Shown: positions 28,056-39,011 of the stretch, piece after piece
How the letters are laid out: each line of letters begins with the position of its first letter
How positions within the stretch are numbered: position 1 is the stretch's first letter
From: Planctomycetaceae bacterium
GTDB lineage: Bacteria; Planctomycetota; Planctomycetia; Planctomycetales; Planctomycetaceae
Assembly: GCA_041398785.1 (NCBI GenBank)
Contig: JAWKUA010000002.1
Span: 434,001 to 498,000 of the forward strand
Direction: 5' to 3'
DNA: 64,000 nt
Position numbers and translations under genes: made by a program
Notes under the pieces: model-generated
Seen by the model: only the letters and a program-made list of their open reading frames with translations
Database searches by the model: none
Told to the model about the DNA's origin: nothing

Positions 28056-28361
28056 CTGAAAAAATGCTTCCCGCGAAGAAAGTTCACGCGCCGCGGCGAC
28101 GAAGCCGAAATCTGTGACGGTGCCGTCGGCTCACTCGAAACCGGATCTCGGCTGCCCGGCACAGATCGGCTGCAAGAAAATCTGTCGCACCGGTCCGGCG
28201 TCCGATTTTGACTGCTGAACGGATTCTTTCGACTGAGGACAGAAACACAACCGCGCCAATCAGCGATGGTGCGGAAATTCCATCGGCGGGACGTCGCGGG
28301 ATTCAATACTTGAGTCGCAGTTCCGACAAGCCGGCTTCCCCGATGCTTTATCAGTGACACC
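28056..28361. other. Divergent intergenic region between IMPase and Tad cluster
   Basis: About 306 bp between the minus-strand IMPase gene and tadV. It must carry both promoters. I saw no clear -35/-10 pair, operator repeat, RNA gene or short coding frame with a ribosome site in it. Confidence 0.4.
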
Positions 28362-28937
28362 ATGTTGACCGATCCAAATCTCCACAAATCCGTCTTTCTG
28401 TTCGCCGTCGTACTGTTCACCGCCATCACGGCCTGGACCGACACGCGCTGGCGGCGAATTCCGAACAAGATCACTCTTCCGATGTGGATCGCCGGCTGGC
28501 TCTATCAGGGCCTGTTCTTCAAGCTGGCGGGGCTGCTGGACGGGTTGTACGGCTTTGGAATCGGATTCGGGTTGTTCTTCGTGCTGTGGATGGTTGGTTC
28601 CGCAGGCGGCGGCGACGTGAAACTGATGGGAGCACTCAGCGTCTGGCTCGGTCCCGGACTGACTCTGAAGGTTCTGCTGTGCAGCCTGATATTCGTTGTG
28701 CTGGGAACATTCGTTGTGGTCGTCAGCAGCGTCTTCAGTAACGGCTGGAAGCGAACTCGCAGCCGCTTTTCCGCGGCAGCGGCGGACAGCAAGGCAGTCA
28801 GCAAGCGCGCGGAGACAATCGCTCAGCGCCAGAAGCGCCGCGTCATGGCGTTTGCGGTACCCGTCGCGCTGGCGACGTGGAGCGTGTTACTGATATTCCA
28901 GAACGAGTGGTTGCACCGCGGCCTGCTGAATTCCTAG
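28362..28937 (+). CDS. Prepilin peptidase (TadV/CpaA-like)
   Basis: A 191-residue aspartic-acid membrane protease. The two catalytic Asp motifs are TDTRWRRIPN (Asp27) and SAGGGDVKLMGA (Asp85, a GxGD motif), surrounded by about five hydrophobic helices. Such enzymes cleave the leader of Flp-type prepilins and TadE/TadF pseudopilins for Tad pilus assembly. It is shorter than PilD-type peptidases and lacks the methyltransferase domain, as expected of TadV/CpaA. It opens the Tad cluster and is followed 74 bp later by a TadE-like gene. The cytoplasmic tail between helices is Arg/Lys-rich. Confidence 0.9.
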   Translation: MLTDPNLHKSVFLFAVVLFTAITAWTDTRWRRIPNKITLPMWIAGWLYQGLFFKLAGLLDGLYGFGIGFGLFFVLWMVGSAGGGDVKLMGALSVWLGPGLTLKVLLCSLIFVVLGTFVVVVSSVFSNGWKRTRSRFSAAAADSKAVSKRAETIAQRQKRRVMAFAVPVALATWSVLLIFQNEWLHRGLLNS

Positions 28938-29010
28938 ATTCGCGGTGTCGTATTGTCGAATCCTGAAAACGCAGCAGCACGGCAACTTTGCGGCGTCCCG
29001 GGGAATGACG

Positions 29011-29481
29011 ATGAAATTGACGAACGGCCACCAGCGAGCACACATCCGAATCGGGCAAAGTGATCGCTCACGACTTGGCGCCATCCTGTCAATGGAACTG
29101 GTCCTGGTGCTGCCGATCTTCATGGTGCTGCTGTTCGCTGTGGTGGAATTTTCGCTGCTGGCATCCGCCAGAAACCGGATGTCCGACGCTGCCCGCTGCG
29201 GCGTCCGCGAGCTGTGCATCAATGACGAATCCCCCGACCTGATTCGCCAGGAACTTACAAAGCGACTGGGCCCGAAGCTCAGCCAGGGCATTGTGATCGA
29301 TGTCCGGGCAGCAGCCAGAGCCGGTGAGGTGGCCAATGTCCGCGTCACAGTGCCGATGAAGAACGCGACACCCGATCTGCTGTGGCTGACGGGCTTCTCC
29401 GTTCAGAACCGGTTTCTGACTGCCGAAGCACCCATGGTTCGTGAACATGACAACCTGCAGACCGGCCTGCAACGGTTGTAG
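29011..29481 (+). CDS. TadE-like pseudopilin
   Basis: A 156-residue protein with a TadE-type N-terminus: a positive stretch, then GAILSMELVLVLPIFMVLLFAVVEFSLLASARN at residues ~28-60, a single hydrophobic helix with the conserved Glu and Pro. TadE proteins are processed by TadV and support pilus assembly. The remaining ~95 residues form a periplasmic domain with two cysteines. ATG 29011 is preferred because GGGGA is six bases upstream; the ATG at 28945 lies outside the family pattern. Tad-cluster context supports the call. Confidence 0.8.
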   Translation: MKLTNGHQRAHIRIGQSDRSRLGAILSMELVLVLPIFMVLLFAVVEFSLLASARNRMSDAARCGVRELCINDESPDLIRQELTKRLGPKLSQGIVIDVRAAARAGEVANVRVTVPMKNATPDLLWLTGFSVQNRFLTAEAPMVREHDNLQTGLQRL

Positions 29482-29686
29482 CAGGCGGTCACAGAATAGT
29501 TGAGTTGCGTTTCCCGGATGTCGTTAAGGAAACGCAGAAGCGCGGTTTTTGCTGAAGCGCGCTGCAGGGATGAACTTCTGTCTCATGGACGGTCCACTCA
29601 GGAATGCGATTCGGACGCTCAAGATGACGTCCGCGTTTTGAAAAGAACGTCATCGCTGTATTGGATTCAGGTTCAGGAGAACTGTT

Positions 29687-30676
29687 GTGAAGCTCACTCC
29701 CTGGCTTTTGACCGTCGCCGCGTTTGTCATCGTTGCCGCACTGGCGGCGGGTTTCTTCGTGAAGAAGCTGTGGGCCGCTCAGCCGGAACCGGTTGCTGTT
29801 GAAACCCGGCAGCAGGTTCCCATGGCGGTGACCGATATTCGGCCCGGCACGGTCGTGCAGCGTCAGCATCTGGGACTGGGACCGGCCGCCCGGGAAGAAG
29901 TCAATCAGCACCGCGACACGATTCTGTCGATTGATACGCTGGTGGGACGCATCGCCCGCGAAGCGATTCCCGCTGCCGTGCCGCTGCGAGCATCCTACTT
30001 CTATCCGGCCGGTGAAGGCCCGGAACTGACGGTTTCCAATCCGGACATGCGTGCTGTGGCCGTCAATGTTCAGGATGAAACCGAAATGGTCAGCGGCCTG
30101 ATCAAGCCAGGCAACCATGTCGACGTCTTCATGACCGTCGATCGTCAGCCGACAACCGGCGGTCGAGTCCGGGGCTCCGGCGGAATGCTGCTGAAGCTGT
30201 TCGACGGCGTCAAAGTGCTGGCCATCGACGGACGCTACACGCCGTCACAGAATTCCAATCGCGAACAGAACAACGTCGTGCTGGAACTGACTCAGCGACA
30301 GCAGGAAATCATGGTTCTGGCCAAGAGCAAGGGGGAGATCTCCCTGACGTTCAACCCCAACGGCCCCGGCAATGGCGGCGTCAGCGTTGAATCGTCGCGT
30401 CAGAATCGTGTCACGCTGGACGAACTGCTGGGAATTGAAGACACCGACGATTCGCCGTTCGTCACTGAACAGTTCCGCGATGGCGGCCGCGCTGACGCCT
30501 TTTACGATGAAGATGGCCGCCCCGTTCGCCGCAACGGTGACGTGCAGGGCGGAGGCACGCAGTTGCAGAACACCGGTTCCTACGGCGGGTGGAGCACGAC
30601 GTCGAACAATCAGGACGCCGTCAACATGGGTAATGATCGTACAGCAGACTCCCGGTCCATGGCCCTTGGCATGTGA
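29687..30676 (+). CDS. cpaB: Flp pilus assembly protein CpaB/RcpC
   Basis: A 329-residue protein. After an N-terminal membrane helix (LLTVAAFVIVAALAAGFFV) it has the SAF-like region QVPMAVTDIRPGTVVQRQHL and the CpaB core (GLIKPGNHVDVFMTV, GVKVLAIDG, VVLELTQRQQEIMVLAKSKG, EISLTFN). CpaB/RcpC works in the periplasm beside the secretin. The last ~90 residues are Gly/Asn/Asp-rich and not conserved. The GTG start has AGGAGA six bases upstream. A terminator lies after the gene at 30857-30888, so the following gene may have its own promoter. Confidence 0.9.
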   Translation: MKLTPWLLTVAAFVIVAALAAGFFVKKLWAAQPEPVAVETRQQVPMAVTDIRPGTVVQRQHLGLGPAAREEVNQHRDTILSIDTLVGRIAREAIPAAVPLRASYFYPAGEGPELTVSNPDMRAVAVNVQDETEMVSGLIKPGNHVDVFMTVDRQPTTGGRVRGSGGMLLKLFDGVKVLAIDGRYTPSQNSNREQNNVVLELTQRQQEIMVLAKSKGEISLTFNPNGPGNGGVSVESSRQNRVTLDELLGIEDTDDSPFVTEQFRDGGRADAFYDEDGRPVRRNGDVQGGGTQLQNTGSYGGWSTTSNNQDAVNMGNDRTADSRSMALGM

Positions 30677-30856
30677 TTTCCGGACGGTCTGAGCCGAATG
30701 CTGCCGTCCGATTCCTGAGTGCCTGGAATCGGTGGTGCCTGACCGGCTGCTGATAAGTCGTGTCGGTAATGCCGAAGGCATGGACTTCACCTGAATCCAT
30801 GCCGGTCCTGGAAAGTTCCCGACACCTGTTTCCCTGCTCAGTTCAGGAACAACGGC

Positions 30857-30888
30857 AAAGCCAGCGGCACATCGCGCCCTGGCTTTTT
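30857..30888 (+). terminator. Rho-independent terminator after cpaB
   Basis: AAAGCCAG pairs with CTGGCTTT across a 14-base loop, followed by TTTTT. It sits 180 bp after the cpaB stop and 27 bp before the TadG-like gene, so transcription from the tadV side may end or attenuate here. A second inverted repeat (GGCATGGA/TCCATGCC at 30777-30803) lies just upstream. Confidence 0.75.
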
Positions 30889-30914
30889 CGTTTTCCGCCT
30901 TCGGTGTCGCAATC

Positions 30915-32168
30915 ATGATTTCACGATTGACTCGCCCTTGTGCCGCAGACCGGCAGGCTCGACGGGGATCTCTGAGCGTTCTCAGCGTGTTCGCCATTGT
31001 GGCGTGCGGCGTTTGCGTTGCTCTGGTGGTGAATAGCAGCTATCTGTCGGTCGTTCGGTCGGAGGCACAGCAGTGTTCCGAAGCGGCGGCGCTGGCTGGC
31101 TGCCGAAGCCTGCTCTGCGATCAGATGTTGTGCCGGAACCAGCAACCGTTCGAGACCGAAGGTCGAATCGTCCAGTGCCGCCACACAGCAATTGAGGTGG
31201 CCAGCCTGTATCGCGCGGGAACGCGTCTTCCGATCCTGACGGAAAACGACATCACTGTCAGCCACCCCGGTACCTCCGGCGATTCCGGCAGCCAGGCGAT
31301 GTCGCAGCAGCCCGGCGTTCCCGGCTTCGTCGAAGTCACGCTCAACAACAGCGCAACGCCGGATGCCTCCGGTCGATTATTTCTAAGCGGAATCACCGGA
31401 GTCGCGCGAGGCCAGGTTGTCGCCCGCGCAACAGCCGTGATGGAAAACCGGATTGCCGGATTCACCGCGCGATCCGGAAATGCGGTTCCGCTGGCTCCGT
31501 TTGCCGTGCCCGATGATTCCCGCCGGATTCAATCCGGCTGCTGGTCGGTGGACATTGAGCTGAATAAGGGAGCCGACAATTTTGCATGGTCAGAATCAAG
31601 CCAACGTGTCGAACGCGGCGGTGACCGATTGCCGGAGACGACACTGACGCTGGCGTTCGGCAGTTCGACACCGGCACCAGGGCGATTGCTGCCCGTCTAT
31701 GTTGCGTCAACAGGGGCTGCGTCGCAGCCGCTTGTCACACAACTGCAGTCCGGCCTGTCGGCACAGCATCTTCAGTCACTTCCGAATTCCATGCTGACGT
31801 TTCCTGCCAGCGGAAGGGCCGCTACAGACGACGCGTCGTCCGCCAGCCAGGTCGCCGCTGCTTTTGAGACAATGATTGGCAGCGTCCGGATCTTTCCGGC
31901 AGCCGACACCGCACAAAACAGCAGCGTGACCGCCGAAAACAATGAAGCGGACTCCGGCAGCGCTGCTGCAACGCCGGCGACGGCAAGTGGCGTCCCGCTG
32001 ACTCGCGCGGTCGCTGCTCGCATCATGAACGTCCGCCGAGGCAGCAGCAACGATGTGCAGATCACGCTGCAGCCCGCCGTTATCAGCACCGCCACCGCAG
32101 TGGTCGGCAACACCGCCTCCGCCACGCCGCCGAATCCCTACATCTGGAAAATTGTGCTGGCGAAATAG
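30915..32168 (+). CDS. TadG-like pilus assembly protein
   Basis: A 417-residue protein. An N-terminal hydrophobic helix (LSVLSVFAIVACGVCVALVVNSSYL) with the small-residue and Ser pattern of Tad pseudopilins is followed by SEAQQCSEAAALAGCRSL, the helix typical of TadG-like and Flp-N domains. The rest is an exported, Ser/Thr/Ala-rich beta region. TadG anchors the pilus in the envelope. The ATG is weakly supported by upstream sequence, and there is no strong ribosome site. Located between cpaB and cpaF, which fits the Tad role. Confidence 0.65.
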   Translation: MISRLTRPCAADRQARRGSLSVLSVFAIVACGVCVALVVNSSYLSVVRSEAQQCSEAAALAGCRSLLCDQMLCRNQQPFETEGRIVQCRHTAIEVASLYRAGTRLPILTENDITVSHPGTSGDSGSQAMSQQPGVPGFVEVTLNNSATPDASGRLFLSGITGVARGQVVARATAVMENRIAGFTARSGNAVPLAPFAVPDDSRRIQSGCWSVDIELNKGADNFAWSESSQRVERGGDRLPETTLTLAFGSSTPAPGRLLPVYVASTGAASQPLVTQLQSGLSAQHLQSLPNSMLTFPASGRAATDDASSASQVAAAFETMIGSVRIFPAADTAQNSSVTAENNEADSGSAAATPATASGVPLTRAVAARIMNVRRGSSNDVQITLQPAVISTATAVVGNTASATPPNPYIWKIVLAK

Positions 32169-32455
32169 CGGTTCCGCACTGCGATTCACGCTGCTTCCAC
32201 CGCCCGAATTCCCGTGAAGGCCGCGACTTCGCTGCCGTCGAAGGAAGCGAACGGCGGAAAGACCGGCAGACTCCCGCGGGCTCGCCATTGAACGGCTGCC
32301 GATTGTGCCGTCTCGCGGCAATAGTTGCGTGAAGACGACTGCGCCAGGCGCTGCAGACAGTTTCAATCTCAGTCCCTCCGCACTCGATAACCAGAACACG
32401 GGATTCCCCCAAGCGGATCGAAGTCCGGCATTCTCAAAGACTCCAGGAACTACCG

Positions 32456-33778
<1,323 letters not shown>

Positions 33779-33823
33779 CCCGCGAAACAATCCTCCCGAC
33801 CGGGGCAGGGCACGCGTCGAATC

Positions 33824-33869
33824 GCCGGCGGTCAGAAATTTCCGCGGCCCTGAACGCGCGACCGCCGGC
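33824..33869. other. Inverted repeat between cpaF and tadB
   Basis: GCCGGCGGTC at 33824-33833 and GACCGCCGGC at 33860-33869 form a perfect 10-bp inverted repeat with a 26-base spacer, in the gap between two Tad genes. No T-tract follows. It may be an mRNA stabilising or processing hairpin that tunes tadB expression. Confidence 0.45.
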
Positions 33870-33935
33870 TGCTCCCGCCGGTCCGGGTTACGACAATTTC
33901 AGAATCAGAGTCCGACGACTCGGAGTCATCAACAC

Positions 33936-34799
33936 ATGCTCGCACAAGCTCAGGCCCATCGACCGATGCCCGCGCGACCGGCCTTTCGCGGCATCCTGAA
34001 AGAAGATGTCCGCTACGCCGTCGGCAACGAAAACAGCACCTCCGACGCCGTCAACGGCTGGTTCGACCGGCTGATGCTGCAGTCCGGAATCGAAACCGCG
34101 CCGTCGGTCTGGCTGTCACTGTGTGTCGTCAGCGGACTCGCCTTCGGCGGCACCATGTTTCTGGTCACGGAGCAGTTTCTGCTGACGGCGTTCGCTGCCA
34201 TCGCGGGCATGGCGCTGCCGCTGGGCATCGCTATGCTGATGCGTTCGCGGCGTCAGAAACAGATCATGGAACAATTACCCGCCGCCGCCGAAGAACTGGC
34301 GCGTGCTGCCAGAACCGGCCGTAACGTGGAAAACTCGTTTCTCGCCGTGGCCGCCGATACTCCGGCACCACTCGGCAGTGAACTGCGACTTGCCGCGCGA
34401 CGCACCGAAATGGGCATCGACCTGGCCAGCGCCGTTCGTGATCTTCCGGAACGCACCGGAGTCAGCACACTGACAATGCTGACGTCCGCCATCGGAGTCC
34501 ACCAGGACACCGGCGGAGACCTGGTCAGCGTGCTGGAACGCATGGCGACATCCGTCCGCGACCGGCTGCATTTCAATCGACGCCTGCGGGCCGCAACAAT
34601 CGCCAGCCGCCTGGGAGCCACCATGATGCTGGTCATTCCGCCGGCCGTCGTCGCCTTCTATCTGTTTCGAGATCCGAACTACCTGCAAAACCTGATGGCA
34701 TCGTATTGGGGAAGACTGTCCCTGTTTCTCGCAATCGGACTGCAGATCATCGGTGCGACGCTGGTCTATCGAATCCTGCGAAACAGCGGACGGTTCTGA
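33936..34799 (+). CDS. tadB: Tad pilus inner-membrane protein TadB (T2SS-F)
   Basis: A 287-residue inner-membrane platform protein of the T2SS F/TadB type. Two helices lie near 65-105 (VWLSLCVVSGLAFGGTMFLV, AAIAGMALPLGIAML) and two near 230-285. The cytoplasmic GspF-like domain between them includes QLPAAAEELARAARTG and IGVHQDTGGDLVSVLERMA. It forms the base with TadC for pilin extraction. The start follows GGAG nine bases upstream. The first ~45 residues are not conserved. Confidence 0.85.
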   Translation: MLAQAQAHRPMPARPAFRGILKEDVRYAVGNENSTSDAVNGWFDRLMLQSGIETAPSVWLSLCVVSGLAFGGTMFLVTEQFLLTAFAAIAGMALPLGIAMLMRSRRQKQIMEQLPAAAEELARAARTGRNVENSFLAVAADTPAPLGSELRLAARRTEMGIDLASAVRDLPERTGVSTLTMLTSAIGVHQDTGGDLVSVLERMATSVRDRLHFNRRLRAATIASRLGATMMLVIPPAVVAFYLFRDPNYLQNLMASYWGRLSLFLAIGLQIIGATLVYRILRNSGRF

Positions 34800-34970
34800 T
34801 TCCGAATCCTATATCGAAAAAACGGCCAGGATTGGTCTTCCACCGAATACCAAACCGCGGCATGACAGACCCGCAGCCCGACACGCACAGGGCGAAGTCT
34901 GCCGACAAGTTCATCAACTGAATGCCGCAGCCTGGCCGGACGAATACTGCTGCCAGCCGGAGATCTGAAC

Positions 34971-36200
34971 ATGTACACGTGGATCATTATCGCCGTTGCC
35001 GCAATCGCCGGCTGCATGGCTCTGTTTCGAATCGCTCTCCGAGGCAAAGAGAATTCGGGTGAAGCCTTTCGCCGTCGGAAAGGCGTCCCGTCCGTTTTCG
35101 GTACCGACAGCGATTCCGCGGCGGATGCGAACGTGGCATCTGCGCCGCTGATGAACATCGCTGCCGAAGACCGGCATGCGACCGCAAGTCCGGTGCAGAC
35201 TCCGACGGCTGCCGCCGCACAGGGCTCCCCCACAGTCGCGCGCGTTTCCGGAAATTCCACCTGGGGCGACCGAAAACTGTTCTCCGGTTTCCGAGGTATC
35301 CTGAACGATGACGGAAACGGCCTGGCGTCGATCGAACCCGAACAACTGCCGATGAACGAAGATCAGATGGTCTTCGGTTCACTCACGCCCGGCCTGGCGG
35401 AACTTCTCCCGGAAACAAAAGCCCGCCGGGAAACTCAGCGTCAGAACCTGCTGGCCGCCGGCTTCCAGTCGCGAGCTGCCTGGATCAACCTGAACGCTAT
35501 TCGATTTTCGCTCGTGTTCCTGTCGATCGTCGTCGTGCTGATCTGGCTGAACATGGCTCCGCCCGCGCTGGAACCCTGGCTGATGGCCGCACTCATTGCA
35601 GCTCCGCTGCTGGCATGGGCTGTGCCGCCGCTTTGGGTCAGCGCAAAAGCCGCCGATCGCAGAATCGATATCGAACGAGGTCTGCCGGACGTCATGGACA
35701 TGCTGAACATGGGTGTCAGCCAGGGACTGACCGTTCCGTCAGCACTGCGTCGAGTCGGCCATGAACTCAGCTCCTCACAGCCGGCCCTGGCTTCCGAACT
35801 GAAGATGGTCAATCAGCAGACAGCCGTCGGTTCACTCAGCCAGGCACTGAAGAACTTTGCGAAGCGCATTGATTCGCCCGAAGTTAGCTCGTTCACATCA
35901 CTGCTGATTCAGTCCGAAGCGACCGGTACCAGCGTGACGCGAGCGCTCAGCGAATACAGCGACAGCATGCGGAATTCGCTGCGGGAACGAGCGGACTCGC
36001 GAGCCAACGCGGCTTCCTTCAAGCTGCTGTTTCCCGTCGCGCTGTGCCTGATGCCGTCCGTGTTCCTGTTTCTGCTGGGACCAGCCATCGTCAACGTCAA
36101 TGACTTCCTGGACAACACGGCCAACCAGTTGATGAACGATCGCAGCGACGCCCTGGATTCGCTGGACGTTCAGCCATATTCCCGCAACGGCAGCATCTGA
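34971..36200 (+). CDS. tadC: Tad pilus inner-membrane protein TadC (T2SS-F)
   Basis: A 409-residue protein. After an N-terminal helix (IIIAVAAIAGCMALF) there is a ~150-residue low-complexity cytoplasmic stretch, longer than usual. Two helices follow near 180-220 and a T2SS-F domain with GLPDVMDMLNMGVSQGLTVPSALRRV, then LLIQSEATGTSVTRALSEYS and RANAASFKLLFPVALCLMP, as in TadC. The start has GGAG eight bases upstream. It ends the visible Tad cluster; no secretin, TadZ or Flp gene follows. Confidence 0.85.
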   Translation: MYTWIIIAVAAIAGCMALFRIALRGKENSGEAFRRRKGVPSVFGTDSDSAADANVASAPLMNIAAEDRHATASPVQTPTAAAAQGSPTVARVSGNSTWGDRKLFSGFRGILNDDGNGLASIEPEQLPMNEDQMVFGSLTPGLAELLPETKARRETQRQNLLAAGFQSRAAWINLNAIRFSLVFLSIVVVLIWLNMAPPALEPWLMAALIAAPLLAWAVPPLWVSAKAADRRIDIERGLPDVMDMLNMGVSQGLTVPSALRRVGHELSSSQPALASELKMVNQQTAVGSLSQALKNFAKRIDSPEVSSFTSLLIQSEATGTSVTRALSEYSDSMRNSLRERADSRANAASFKLLFPVALCLMPSVFLFLLGPAIVNVNDFLDNTANQLMNDRSDALDSLDVQPYSRNGSI

Positions 36201-36644
36201 CCGCCCCTTCGACAGCACGCAGGCTCCCCCGGCCACAACAGGACCGCGCGCACAAGCGCCGGAGTCACGAACGCCGCGTGGCAGCAGATTCGGCGCACTC
36301 GCGCTGACGGGAATGCCAACCGCATCTGCTGGTTTACGGAATCACGGCGTTCGTGCGATTGCCCGTTAATGAGCAGCTGAGCCAACTCTGGCAATCGATC
36401 CTGAAGGTGTGGCGGCAAGCGACAGTTGCACCGCGATTCAGAACGCGAATGAAAAGGCGCTGCCTGTTTCAAACTCGACATCTGCCCGCCGCTTTTCGAC
36501 AATCCACCCGCGGGCACAATCACGCGGAAATGCGGGCGTGTCGTGAGCCATCTCCCAGGCTGGTCGATCCAACCACTGCCCGTGCTGCGTGACGTCGATC
36601 TGTGTGCGTACCACACGGTTCCACTTTGGTCTGGGGAAAGCACG
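36201..36644. other. Intergenic region between tadC and sialidase
   Basis: About 444 bp without a supported gene. Open frames on either strand here look like chance and lack ribosome sites. I saw no tRNA, terminator with T-tract or clear promoter. The sialidase promoter and the end of the Tad transcript should lie here. Confidence 0.4.
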
Positions 36645-38378
36645 ATGAGGCGGCAGACAAGTCCCGTTGAATGTCCCGGCTTCAGTCGTCCAGTCAAGTG
36701 GGAGTGTCGCCTGAAGGCAGCGCTGCGATCGGCACTTTTCACACTGGCGCTGTTTTGGAACCTTGTGGCACCGGTCGCTGCCGCCGACTCGAAGATTGAG
36801 ATCACTGCCAGTGTGAGACAGCCGGTTCATCCGGCGTTGATCCGCAACGAACACAGCCCGCTGATGCGCGTCGTGATCGACATCGCGGAGGCGCAGGACG
36901 TGACGTTTCACGGACTGACGGTTTCGCTGGCCGGCACGGACGACCTCAGCGATCTTGAGTCGCTCGCTCTATACTTCACACAGGACCAGGATTCGTTTTC
37001 CGCTGCGAATCCCGTGGGCGGACCTCAGCCCCCCGCGGATACGATCACATTCCCCGGCGAGCACCCGCTGCGGCCGGGCCGGAATGTCTTCTGGGTGTCC
37101 TGCCGGCTCAGGGATTCGGCCCGCCTGCAGCACCAGATCGTCGCGTTATGCACTTCGATCGCAACGTCGGCCGGCGATGTCACACCGCGAAACGACGCGG
37201 CCAATTCAAAGCATCGCATCGGCATTGCTCTCCGCAGGCACAACGACGACGGTGTTCACACTTACCGCATCCCCGCACTCACGACGACGACGAAGGGCAC
37301 GTTGCTCTGCGTGTACGACATGCGGCGACGCATGGGCCGTGATCTGCAGGAAGACATCGACATCGGCCTCAGTCGCAGCACGGACGGCGGCGCGACCTGG
37401 GAACCGGTCCGCGTCATCATGGACATGGGTGAGTACGGCGGCCTGCCACAGGAACAAAACGGCTGCAGCGATCCGGGAATCATCGTTGATCAACAAACGG
37501 GTGAGATCTTTTGCTTTGCCGTCTGGATGAACGGCAAGCCCGGCAAGCACCAATGGAACGACGACGGCTCGGAGCCCGGCTTCGATATCGGCAGGGCCGC
37601 TCAGTTCATGATGGTTCATTCGAAGGACGACGGACTCACATGGTCGCAGCCGGAAAATCTCACGCGGAAACTGAAGGACGAGTCGTGGTGGTTGTTTGCT
37701 CCGTCGCCGCAGTCGGGATTTTGCCTGCCCGACGGAACACTGGTCATGCCCGTCGAGGGCCGCAGCGGTCGGGAGCCTTCGGCGACGTTCGCGACACTGA
37801 TGATCAGCCGCGATCATGGCCAAACCTGGAACGTCGGCAATCCGGGCATCACCAGCGGCAACGAATGCCAGGCCGCGCTGCTGGGAGACGGTTCAATCAT
37901 GCTTAACGTACGCAATGATCAAGAACGATTCCGGGCGGTCGCCGTGACGAAGGATCTCGGGCAGACATGGCGGGAACACCCCACCAGCCGCAACACACTG
38001 ATCGAACCGAACTGCAATGGAAGTCTCCTGCGGTTCGACTACGATCGCAAAGGTCAGCAGCAACACGTGCTGCTGTTTGCAAATCCGCATTCCCGGGAAG
38101 GCCGCACGCATCACACGGTGCAGGTCAGCTTTGACGATGGAATGACCTGGCCCGATTCGCATCACTGGCTGCTGGATGAAGGCCGCGGCGCCGGCTATCC
38201 AAGTCTCACGCGCGTTGACGGCGAGCACGTCGGAATCGTCTATGAGGGCAGCCAGTCGCACCTGGTGTTTGAGAAGCTGGCGATCGTCGATCTGCTCGAT
38301 CCGACGCGCCGATCCCGAAAGCCAAACCCTTTGACAGCGCCGCCGCATTCACTGCCGCCAGGGAACCGAAACCCGTGA
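36645..38378 (+). CDS. Exported sialidase (exo-alpha-sialidase-like, BNR repeats)
   Basis: A 577-residue exported protein. A signal peptide (LRSALFTLALFWNLVAPVAAA) is followed by a ~135-residue N-terminal beta domain, then a six-bladed sialidase propeller. YRIPAL at about residue 205 is the FRIP-type arginine motif. At least five Asp boxes of the S-x-D-x-G-x-T-W type are visible: SRSTDGGATW, SKDDGLTW, SRDHGQTW, TKDLGQTW and SFDDGMTW. It would release terminal sialic acids, or a related acidic sugar, from glycans. ATG 36645 is chosen since GGGGAAAG precedes it and the leader follows. It stands alone, 63 bp before a tRNA gene on the other strand. Confidence 0.88.
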   Translation: MRRQTSPVECPGFSRPVKWECRLKAALRSALFTLALFWNLVAPVAAADSKIEITASVRQPVHPALIRNEHSPLMRVVIDIAEAQDVTFHGLTVSLAGTDDLSDLESLALYFTQDQDSFSAANPVGGPQPPADTITFPGEHPLRPGRNVFWVSCRLRDSARLQHQIVALCTSIATSAGDVTPRNDAANSKHRIGIALRRHNDDGVHTYRIPALTTTTKGTLLCVYDMRRRMGRDLQEDIDIGLSRSTDGGATWEPVRVIMDMGEYGGLPQEQNGCSDPGIIVDQQTGEIFCFAVWMNGKPGKHQWNDDGSEPGFDIGRAAQFMMVHSKDDGLTWSQPENLTRKLKDESWWLFAPSPQSGFCLPDGTLVMPVEGRSGREPSATFATLMISRDHGQTWNVGNPGITSGNECQAALLGDGSIMLNVRNDQERFRAVAVTKDLGQTWREHPTSRNTLIEPNCNGSLLRFDYDRKGQQQHVLLFANPHSREGRTHHTVQVSFDDGMTWPDSHHWLLDEGRGAGYPSLTRVDGEHVGIVYEGSQSHLVFEKLAIVDLLDPTRRSRKPNPLTAPPHSLPPGNRNP

Positions 38379-38430
38379 CCAGTTGAAACCACCCAGCGAG
38401 AAGCAGGCACGAGCCCGTGCCGAACGATCG

Positions 38431-38438
38431 AAAAAAAA
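38431..38438 (-). terminator. T8 run downstream of tRNA-Arg
   Basis: On the minus strand, eight consecutive T residues follow the tRNA 3' end by about four bases. The tRNA acceptor helix itself may act as the hairpin; no separate stem is seen. This fits termination of the tRNA transcript. Confidence 0.45.
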
Positions 38439-38441
38439 CAG

Positions 38442-38515
38442 TACCCCCGGCGAGATTCGAACTCACGACCTTCGGTTTAGGAAACCGACGCTCTATCCTG
38501 CTGAGCTACGGGGGC
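38442..38515 (-). tRNA. tRNA-Arg (anticodon CCT)
   Basis: A 74-nt cloverleaf reads on the minus strand. The acceptor GCCCCCG pairs with CGGGGGT (one G-U pair), the D arm is GCTC/GAGC, the anticodon stem TCGGT/ACCGA encloses TTCCTAA with anticodon CCT, and the T arm is GTGAG-TTCGAAT-CTCGC. It decodes AGG as arginine. The CCA end is not encoded. A run of eight T follows on the minus strand. Confidence 0.97.
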
Positions 38516-39011
38516 TGGTTGGTGGCTTGTGGCGTCTTGTGTTGAAGTGCTCGATTGGCGGGTTTGGTGCCAGCGTTCGGCGACGCGGAAAAAGCAAGTG
38601 TCCGCCATTGTCCGCAGTGACACGATATCAGGAAATCACGTTGATGCCACTGCCTCCATACGTCGAAATCACGCTCCGTGCGGTCCAGCGGGCATAGGCC
38701 TGCAGGCCGGCCGATCCGAATTGATGCCTTGCGCGTGACATGCCGGTTTGCGTTCTCCGTCGGCCTGGAATTCAGAATTCTCTGCTGCCGGGAGGCGCTG
38801 CTGATTCCTGATGCTGTCGCATCGCTCGATCCGTCCCGGTACTGTTGACAACAAAGTGTGGAGCGGAGCCGGGGTCGAGAAAATTCTCATAACCACGGAA
38901 ACTTGCGATCAGGGGTTTTTCGATCACGATCTGGACGCTGGCGGTTGTCACTATGTAAAAGGAAGGTTCCGCGCTCCCGTTCGATCCTTCCTTCCCGCAA
39001 TTCCTCTGACG
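38516..39011. other. Intergenic region between tRNA-Arg and cytochrome gene
   Basis: About 496 bp. The tRNA promoter on the minus strand and the promoter of the cytochrome cassette must be here. One feature stands out: AAGGAAGG (38959-38966) and CCTTCCTT (38986-38993) form an 8-bp inverted repeat with a 19-base loop, ending 18 bp before the cytochrome start. No other gene is supported; the open reading frame extending upstream of 39012 has no leader-like start. Confidence 0.45.

Noticed and set aside
30777..30803. Second terminator after cpaB
   Set aside because: GGCATGGA/TCCATGCC is a good stem but no T-tract follows, so only the 30857 hairpin is called.
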